Source: Ferrimicrobium sp.
GTDB lineage: Bacteria; Actinomycetota; Acidimicrobiia; Acidimicrobiales; Acidimicrobiaceae
DNA: 6,077 nt
NCBI GenBank assembly: GCA_027365375.1
Contig: DAHXNM010000124.1
Coordinates: forward strand, 1 to 6,077
Direction: 5' to 3'
Position 1 is the first letter of the stretch. Each line of letters begins with the position of its first letter. A program made the position numbers and the translations under genes. The notes under the pieces were generated by a model that saw only the letters and a list, made by a program, of their open reading frames with translations, ran no database searches and was not told the DNA's origin. Positions 1-4,493 of the stretch are shown here, in pieces.

Positions 1-227
1 AGGGCGACCTCTCGTGGACTGATCTCAGCACTGGTCATGGCGCCACGCACCGGTGAACGGCGCTTCACCTCAGCGATAACGCCGAAACGCCGCGCCCTCA
101 AAGCGCGCTCAAAGCTCGGGGCAGCCGGCAGCCGCTCGCAACTCTCTCGAAGGGGTGCAAGATCTCTATGATCGTTAGCGCAGCGCTCTCGGTGGAGGTC
201 CAAGATAGCATCCAAATAAGTTGCCAC
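1..227 (-). CDS. trpC: Indole-3-glycerol-phosphate synthase, N-terminal part (runs off left edge)
   Basis: This enzyme closes the indole ring in tryptophan synthesis, converting carboxyphenylaminodeoxyribulose phosphate to indole-3-glycerol phosphate in the cytoplasm. Reading the minus strand from a GTG at 227-225 gives 75 complete codons, beginning MATYLDAILDLHRERCA and reaching VIAEVKRRSPVRGAM. The family has an N-terminal helix followed by the first beta strand with E-x-K-x-x-S-P. Here these are E53, K55, S58 and P59, matching the catalytic Glu and the phosphate- and substrate-contacting Lys of known synthases. An in-frame TAG at 239-237 lies just upstream and the GTG is the only good start after it, so the start is well fixed. 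No clear Shine-Dalgarno sequence precedes it, but TAGCCT sits 6 bases upstream, as in leaderless actinobacterial genes. About 70% of a normal 250-270 residue protein lies outside the window. It is divergent from the MFS gene. The assignment rests on motif recognition and is strong. Confidence 0.9.
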   Translation of the reverse strand, partial: MATYLDAILDLHRERCANDHRDLAPLRESCERLPAAPSFERALRARRFGVIAEVKRRSPVRGAMTSAEISPREVA

Positions 228-281
228 GCATCCAGGCTACCCGCCGCCAAGCCATTAAAAGTCAGTTCAAACTCCGACTTT

Positions 282-306
282 CTTGCACTTACTTGTAGTA
301 TGCAAG
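282..306. promoter_or_regulatory. Operator-like inverted repeat with three half-sites
   Basis: Half-sites CTTGCA (282-287), CTTGTA (292-297) and the inverted TGCAAG (301-306) lie together. The outer pair is a perfect 6-bp inverted repeat. The inner pair, CTTGTA-GTA-TGCAAG, forms a 15-bp palindrome with 5 of 6 pairs matching. The two direct half-sites are 10 bp apart, one helical turn. An inner TACT-TGT-AGTA symmetry adds to it. Such spacing is typical of sites for dimeric MarR- or TetR-type repressors, which often control MFS exporters. That a protein binds here is inference, and no such regulator gene is in the window. Confidence 0.4.
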
Positions 307-323
307 CTATTATCCGATAGAAT
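283..323 (+). promoter_or_regulatory. Possible promoter of the MFS gene
   Basis: Two weak sigma-70-like pairs are visible: TTGCAC (283-288) with TATTAT (308-313), and TTGTAG (293-298) with TAGAAT (318-323). Both have 19-base spacers, longer than the ideal 17. Either would start transcription near 320-335 and give a leader of about 125-140 bases before the ATG at 460. The candidate -35 boxes lie inside the inverted repeat at 282-306, so a bound repressor would block them. The pairs are seen; their use is inferred. Confidence 0.3.
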
Positions 324-343
324 GGATTCGTACCTGGTCGTCT

Positions 344-391
344 CAACCGTCGCGAACAGTGGGATAAAGTATGGCTCAGTCGCGAGGGTTG
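344..391 (+). other. Stem-loop in the presumed 5' leader of the MFS mRNA
   Basis: CAACCGTCGCGA (344-355) pairs with TCGCGAGGGTTG (380-391), with 11 of 12 positions complementary and a single G-G mismatch at 349/386. The loop has 24 bases (356-379). The stem is GC-rich and not followed by a U run, so it is not a classical intrinsic terminator. It lies about 70 bases before the MFS start. It may be a leader structure or a protein-binding inverted repeat; its function is unknown. Confidence 0.45.
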
Positions 392-445
392 CCGTGGTGA
401 TCCCAAGCAATTCGGGATACGGAGACCGGCAGGGTTCGACAGATT

Positions 446-449
446 GGAG
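446..449 (+). promoter_or_regulatory. Ribosome binding site deciding the MFS start
   Basis: GGAG ends 10 bases before the ATG at 460, and an AAGG follows at 454-457. The earlier in-frame candidates, TTG 283 and ATG 322, have no such sequence in front of them. This supports 460 as the start. Confidence 0.55.
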
Positions 450-459
450 TGTTAAGGCG

Positions 460-2313
460 ATGTCAGTGAACCAGACCGCACCCGAGAAGCAGTCGTTGCG
501 CGAGAGATCCTTTAGGATCACCGAACACCCACGTTACAAGTGGGTCGTTCTCTCCAACACCACGCTCGGTATCTTGATGGCCACCATCAACTCGTCGATC
601 GTGCTCATCTCGCTGCCAGAGATCTTCAATGGCATAAAACTAAATCCACTCGCACCACAGAACACCTCCTACTTCCTCTGGATCTTGATGGGCTATCTAG
701 TAGTAACTGCGGTCATGGTCGTAAGCTTTGGACGCCTCGGGGACATGTATGGCCGGGCTCGGATGTACAACATGGGGTTTGCGACCTTTACCATTTTTTC
801 GATCCTACTCTCTATCACTTGGATGCATGGGGGTGGGGGTGCGATATGGCTTATTGGAATGCGACTTGGTCAAGGATTAGGGGGCGCGTTGTTGATGGCT
901 AACTCTGCCGCACTCCTGACCGATGCCTTTCCCTCCACCCAGCGCGGGCTCGCACTCGGAATCAACAACGTCGCTGCCATTGCAGGCTCGTTCCTTGGCC
1001 TGATTATGGGTGGACTGTTGGCCCCGATCTCGTGGCGAGCAGTCTTTCTGGTCTCGGTCCCATTTGGCCTCATCGGTACCGTGTGGGCCTATATCATGCT
1101 TCATGACCTTGGCAAGAAGTCGAAGGCAAAGATCGACCTCATCGGTAATCTTGTCTTCGCTGTCGGTCTGATCTCGATTCTCGTCGGGATCACCTATGGG
1201 CTACAACCCTACGGCGGCCATACCATGGGCTGGACTAATCCAGGCGTACTAGCAGCCCTTATTGGCGGTGTCTTAACCCTGGTTAGCTTTGTAGCAATCG
1301 AGCTGAAACGACCAGAGCCGATGATGAACGTACGGCTATTCAAGATTCGCCCCTATAGCGCCGGAAACCTGGCGAGCCTGCTCGCCTCCCTTGGTCGTGG
1401 CGGCATGATGTTTATCCTCATCATCTGGCTACAGGGCATCTGGCTCCCTGAGCACGGCTACTCGTACTCATCTACCCCACTATGGGCCGGCATCTACCTG
1501 GTTCCACTCACCATCGGCTTCCTGGCCGCAGGACCGGTCTCTGGCTACCTCTCGGATCGCTTTGGTGCACGACCGTTTGCCACCGGTGGCATGGTAGTCG
1601 CGGCCTTATCGTTCATCCTCTTGATCTACCTCCCCGTCAACTTCTCCTATCCATTGTTTGCAGCACTCCTACTGTTAAATGGGTTGGCTATGGGACTCTT
1701 TGCCTCCCCGAATCGTGCTGGCATCATGAACAGCCTCCCGGTGAACGAACGCGGAGTCGGGGCCGGGATGGCAGCGACCTTCCAGAACTCAGCCATGGTG
1801 CTCTCCATAGGCGTCTTCTTCACGCTGATGATCTTTGGCCTACAGTCATATCTACCACATGCTCTCCTGACTGGGCTCACACATCAGCACGTCCCCTTCC
1901 AGGTGGCAAAGGGAATCTCGGTACTGCCTCCAGTGAGCCTACTGTTTGCGGCATTCCTTGGATACAACCCGATCGCTAAGTTGATCGGCGCGTCAACCCT
2001 TGGCAAGATACCGAGCGCGAACTCGCACTACCTGACGGGGCGCTTCTACTTTCCGAACTTGATCTCGCACCCCTTCGGCCATGGTCTCACCGAGGCCTTC
2101 ATATTTGCAGCGATCGCCTGTCTGATAGCTGCTGTCGCATCCTGGCTCCGAGGTGGCAAGTACACTGCCAGCGACATAGATCCGGGCTCGCCCTCCGACG
2201 AAGAGTACGAACGTGAGCTACGGGCGCCTACTCCGTCTACCGACGCGGCAGTTCCAACAGCGAGTCGGACCCAAGGTTTGGATCCAAACGATCGAAGGCC
2301 CACTAGCGACTGA
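460..2313 (+). CDS. MFS transporter, 14-TM DHA2-like (EmrB/QacA architecture)
   Basis: This is a predicted inner-membrane transporter of 617 residues, driven by an ion gradient. About 14 hydrophobic helices are visible, at roughly 28-50, 70-90, 105-121, 127-153, 171-190, 193-214, 227-247, 262-281, 307-329, 341-363, 374-391, 396-416, 437-460 and 545-563. Motif A follows helix 2 (GRLGDMYGRAR, 91-101, with D95). Motif B lies in helix 4 (R135, Q138, G139). Motif C in helix 5 is altered: the usual GP of drug/proton antiporters is GS (176-177), although G180 and the GG at 184-185 remain. SWRAVFLVSVPFGLIG follows, as in DHA2 proteins. The roughly 85-residue stretch between helices 13 and 14 is long and carries another hydrophobic patch near 489-503. 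The last 54 residues are polar, rich in D, E, P, S and T, and probably cytoplasmic. ATG 460 was chosen for its GGAG and because the protein looks normal from there. The substrate is unknown. A drug or organic-solute exporter is likely from the family, but direction is unproven. Confidence 0.88.
   Translation: MSVNQTAPEKQSLRERSFRITEHPRYKWVVLSNTTLGILMATINSSIVLISLPEIFNGIKLNPLAPQNTSYFLWILMGYLVVTAVMVVSFGRLGDMYGRARMYNMGFATFTIFSILLSITWMHGGGGAIWLIGMRLGQGLGGALLMANSAALLTDAFPSTQRGLALGINNVAAIAGSFLGLIMGGLLAPISWRAVFLVSVPFGLIGTVWAYIMLHDLGKKSKAKIDLIGNLVFAVGLISILVGITYGLQPYGGHTMGWTNPGVLAALIGGVLTLVSFVAIELKRPEPMMNVRLFKIRPYSAGNLASLLASLGRGGMMFILIIWLQGIWLPEHGYSYSSTPLWAGIYLVPLTIGFLAAGPVSGYLSDRFGARPFATGGMVVAALSFILLIYLPVNFSYPLFAALLLLNGLAMGLFASPNRAGIMNSLPVNERGVGAGMAATFQNSAMVLSIGVFFTLMIFGLQSYLPHALLTGLTHQHVPFQVAKGISVLPPVSLLFAAFLGYNPIAKLIGASTLGKIPSANSHYLTGRFYFPNLISHPFGHGLTEAFIFAAIACLIAAVASWLRGGKYTASDIDPGSPSDEEYERELRAPTPSTDAAVPTASRTQGLDPNDRRPTSD
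2276..2289. repeat. Perfect 14-bp palindrome near the 3' end of the MFS gene
   Basis: GTTTGGATCCAAAC is fully self-complementary. It lies inside the last coding region of the transporter, 89 bases before the regulator start. It could be an operator for the downstream two-component genes, but a palindrome of this size is expected by chance roughly once in 16 kb, so the evidence is weak. Confidence 0.25.
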
Positions 2314-2367
2314 CCTCCAGCAGAGATAAGTGCGACAGTTGGCCTACGCATCGACAACTGTCGCTAG
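2303..2367 (+). promoter_or_regulatory. Competing RNA hairpins between the MFS and regulator genes
   Basis: Three arms are present. Arm B, GCGACAGTTG (2332-2341), pairs perfectly over 10 bp with arm C, CAACTGTCGC (2355-2364), across a 13-base loop. Arm A, CTAGCGAC (2303-2310), the last codons of the MFS gene, pairs perfectly over 8 bp with GTCGCTAG (2360-2367), which overlaps arm C. A-C and B-C cannot form together. A-C would cover the first two bases of the AGGA at 2366-2369, while B-C ends just before it. A ribosome finishing the MFS gene at 2311-2313 would cover arm A and favour B-C. The pairings are seen; the switch is inference. There is no U tract, so a simple intrinsic terminator is unlikely. 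Confidence 0.5.
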
Positions 2368-2370
2368 GAT
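2365..2370 (+). promoter_or_regulatory. Ribosome binding site or leaderless -10 box of the regulator gene
   Basis: TAGGAT can be read in two ways. The inner AGGA (2366-2369) is a Shine-Dalgarno core 8 bases before GTG 2378. Alternatively TAGGAT fits the TANNNT -10 pattern, 7 bases before that GTG, the geometry of leaderless actinobacterial transcripts. Either reading supports 2378 rather than GTG 2330 as the start. Confidence 0.45.
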
Positions 2371-2377
2371 CGATGCC

Positions 2378-3049
2378 GTGCTAGCAGCGGTGCTCATAGT
2401 CGAGGACGACCCTTCAATTGCGGAACTCCTACGGGCCTACCTAGAGCGCGCCGAATTCTCTCCGATTGTGGCAACTACCGGAGAGCATGCGCTCAGCCTC
2501 TTCGAGGCGGAACGGCCCACGGCGGTGATTCTCGATCTCAACCTCCCAGGTGCACTCGATGGCCTCGACGTCTGTCGCTCACTTCGGAGATACTCCGACG
2601 TCCCAATCGTCATGCTCTCTGCAAGAGACCAGGAACTCGATCGCATATTTGGACTCGAGATTGGTGCTGACGATTACGTCACCAAACCATTCTCTCCTAG
2701 AGAACTGATAGCACGACTCAAGGCCATACTTAGGCGGACACAACTCACCCCCACTTCTGCGACCAACATCGAGGTGCTTGGAGCAATTACTTGGAATCAG
2801 GAGCGTCGCACTGCAACTCTTGTTGATGATGCGGTGCCACTGACCAACCGCGAGTTTGACCTGTTAGGTTTCCTCCTCACCCATCGTGGCAAAGCACTCT
2901 CACGTCGCCAGCTCCTAGATGGGGTCTGGGGGCCGGAGTGGTACGGAGATGATCGAACTGTCGACGTGCATATCCGCCAACTTCGGCGCAAATTCGGCGA
3001 CTCACTTCCAATAGCCACTGTGTGGGGGGTTGGCTATCGCTTGGCATAA
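2378..3049 (+). CDS. OmpR/PhoB-family response regulator
   Basis: This is a cytoplasmic transcription regulator of 223 residues, activated by phosphotransfer from the kinase encoded next to it. The receiver domain (about 5-118) has the acidic pair D10/D11, the phospho-acceptor D53 in ILDLNLPG, the switch residue S81 in MLSA, Y100, and K103-P104 in the VTKPF motif, so it is complete. The winged helix-turn-helix (about 131-223) has TNREFDLL at 156-163, the recognition helix at 194-205 (TVDVHIRQLRRK) and the closing GVGYRL wing. The length is typical of the family. I chose GTG 2378 because AGGA precedes it, and because starting at GTG 2330 would add 16 unusual residues and run through a perfect hairpin. 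It ends 20 bases inside the kinase gene, which points to one transcript and coupled translation. Such proteins usually bind direct repeats and often control their own operon. The targets are unknown; the neighbouring transporter is a candidate. Confidence 0.93.
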   Translation: MLAAVLIVEDDPSIAELLRAYLERAEFSPIVATTGEHALSLFEAERPTAVILDLNLPGALDGLDVCRSLRRYSDVPIVMLSARDQELDRIFGLEIGADDYVTKPFSPRELIARLKAILRRTQLTPTSATNIEVLGAITWNQERRTATLVDDAVPLTNREFDLLGFLLTHRGKALSRRQLLDGVWGPEWYGDDRTVDVHIRQLRRKFGDSLPIATVWGVGYRLA

Positions 3050-4493
3050 CCGGACAAGCATCCGCTCAACGCTTCGATTCGGTCTGCTTGCTACAGCCAT
3101 CGTTACTGTCTTAGTCGGAGGACTTGGTACTCTCTTCATCAGCAGAGAAGTGGCCGTCCATCAGACCCAATCCTTCCTGCTGCGAACGGCCACTGCGCTA
3201 GCGATTCTCTTCCAACGCGTAAATCACCGCTTTGTTCATCCGTTCTTAGCAACCGCTGGCGTCGGTCATCTGAGACTGATCCCACTTACCCAGGGTGGCG
3301 TACCGTTGACAGCCCTTCCACACCCACTCACCCAACACTCGGTCGACTGGCATCTGCTCTTAACTGGGAGCTACCAATCCGGTATCGTCGGCAACGAGGT
3401 CTTTATCGCATACCCAGTCACTCCTCCATCGTCGCTTCAAACTCACTCAAGCGGTCTGCACTCGCATACATTTGCGCTCCTCTTGACTCGCCCATTACCA
3501 TCGATAGTGGGGCCAGTCATCTTCGTTGTGGGCGCAGTAGTCGTCACAGCGATCATCGCCGTCGCGATCTCTGATCGCTACACAGCTCACATCTCCAAAA
3601 CATTAGATCACCTCGTACGTCGATCAAACCGAGTAGCCAGCGGTCATCTGGATGACCAAGAGTCAAGCGACGAACCAAGAGAGGCGGAACTCGCCGCCCT
3701 AGACGCCGCCATCTCATCGATGATCGGGTCGCTGCGAGCCGCGAATGAGGCCGAATCAACCTATATTCTCGCCATCTCCCATGATCTTAGAACCCCTCTT
3801 ACCTCGATCCGGGGGTTCGCCGAAGCAATCATCGACGAAGCCGTCTCCTCCCCGATCGAGGCGGCACACACCATAGAGCGTGAAGCTCAGCGAATAGAAC
3901 GACTGATAAACGACCTCATCGCACTTGCTCGACTGCGTGCAAGTGACTACACTCTATCTCCACAATCGATCGACCTCAACGAACTGCTCCTTCACCTAAT
4001 AGAAGCAGCGTCACCACGGGCAGAACGACGCTCGCTGCACATAGTCAGCTCTCTGCCACCCGACCATATCATCATCTATCAAGACCCTGAGCGCCTACTC
4101 CAACTCCTGGGCAATCTTCTCGATAACGCTATAAAGTACGCACACAGTGAGGTTAGCGTTATTCTTAAAACGACGGCCGATGCAGCTCTGGTGGAGATAT
4201 CCGACGATGGAGCAGGGATCCCAATCTCGACTCAGGAACAACTATTTCACAGCCAGCTGAACCCTACACCAGGCAAGGATGGGGCTGTCGGTAGTGGACT
4301 CGGTCTCCTAATAGTAGGGCGTCTCGCTACTCGCATGGGAATCGAGGTACACGCAGCCTCCCCGCTCGATCAGGCGGGAGGAACAAGATGCGAAATCATA
4401 CTCCCTCACGACCCAGTCAAACCTCAATCAGCTATGAGCTCGTCGCGCAACCCCCTGGGGGCAGCAGTGGAGCCAGAGAGCAAGCCTCGCTGA
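3030..4493 (+). CDS. Membrane sensor histidine kinase
   Basis: This 487-residue inner-membrane kinase is the partner of the upstream regulator. Order of parts: a short cytoplasmic start; TM1 about 17-38; an outside sensor region about 40-157; TM2 about 158-181; HAMP about 182-236; HisKA with phospho-acceptor H251 in SHDLRTPL; then an HATPase domain about 350-453. The HATPase domain has the N box (N362, N366), the G1 box DDGAGI (392-397) and the G2 box GSGLGL (421-426). All catalytic motifs are intact. The sensor region holds ten histidines (44, 66, 70, 80, 98, 103, 108, 139, 144, 146), including a cluster H139, H144, H146. TTG 3030 is the only plausible start: an in-frame TAG lies at 3012 and TM1 follows closely. 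Its only purine-rich lead is a G run touching the start, so coupling with the regulator by the 20-base overlap seems likely. The tail past about 455 is unconserved-looking and overlaps the opposite EAL gene. The signal is unknown. Confidence 0.92.
   Translation: MAIAWHNRTSIRSTLRFGLLATAIVTVLVGGLGTLFISREVAVHQTQSFLLRTATALAILFQRVNHRFVHPFLATAGVGHLRLIPLTQGGVPLTALPHPLTQHSVDWHLLLTGSYQSGIVGNEVFIAYPVTPPSSLQTHSSGLHSHTFALLLTRPLPSIVGPVIFVVGAVVVTAIIAVAISDRYTAHISKTLDHLVRRSNRVASGHLDDQESSDEPREAELAALDAAISSMIGSLRAANEAESTYILAISHDLRTPLTSIRGFAEAIIDEAVSSPIEAAHTIEREAQRIERLINDLIALARLRASDYTLSPQSIDLNELLLHLIEAASPRAERRSLHIVSSLPPDHIIIYQDPERLLQLLGNLLDNAIKYAHSEVSVILKTTADAALVEISDDGAGIPISTQEQLFHSQLNPTPGKDGAVGSGLGLLIVGRLATRMGIEVHAASPLDQAGGTRCEIILPHDPVKPQSAMSSSRNPLGAAVEPESKPR
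4424..4493. other. 70-base convergent coding overlap
   Basis: The last 22 codons and stop of the kinase gene (plus strand) overlap the last 22 codons and stop of the EAL gene (minus strand). No gap or hairpin-plus-U-run terminator separates them, so each transcript should run into the other and form antisense RNA. Both affected tails lie beyond the recognisable domains. Confidence 0.8.

Larger units (their letters stand above)
228..459. promoter_or_regulatory. Divergent intergenic control region between trpC and the MFS gene
   Basis: This 232-base stretch separates two genes transcribed away from each other, so it should carry both promoters. It contains an operator-like inverted repeat at 282-306, AT-rich -10-like hexamers TATTAT (308-313) and TAGAAT (318-323), and a stem-loop at 344-391. 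A smaller 5-bp inverted repeat, ATCCC/GGGAT, lies at 400-404 and 414-418. The plus strand stays open in the MFS frame from 283, but the extra residues do not look like an MFS N-terminus and include the structured elements. I therefore treat it as noncoding. No known riboswitch or RNA gene was recognised. Confidence 0.6.

Noticed and set aside
365..370. TAAAGT as a -10 box
   Set aside because: The hexamer 17 bases upstream (CTCAAC) does not resemble a -35 box, and it lies in the loop of the 344-391 stem.
98..406. Open frame of 102 codons on the minus strand
   Set aside because: It runs antisense to the control region and overlaps the trpC start in another frame. Its composition (Arg- and Ser-rich) is that of a chance frame.
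283..459. N-terminal extension of the MFS protein from TTG 283 or ATG 322
   Set aside because: The added residues resemble no MFS start, lack a ribosome site, and cover the operator-like repeat and the stem-loop. ATG 460 has GGAG in front.
2330..2377. GTG 2330 as start of the response regulator
   Set aside because: It would add 16 atypical residues and place a perfect 10-bp inverted repeat in coding sequence. GTG 2378 has AGGA 8 bases upstream and gives the usual family length.
4451..4461. CCCCCTGGGGG as a terminator between the convergent genes
   Set aside because: The stem is at most 4 bp with a 3-base loop, no U run follows on either strand, and it lies inside both coding regions.
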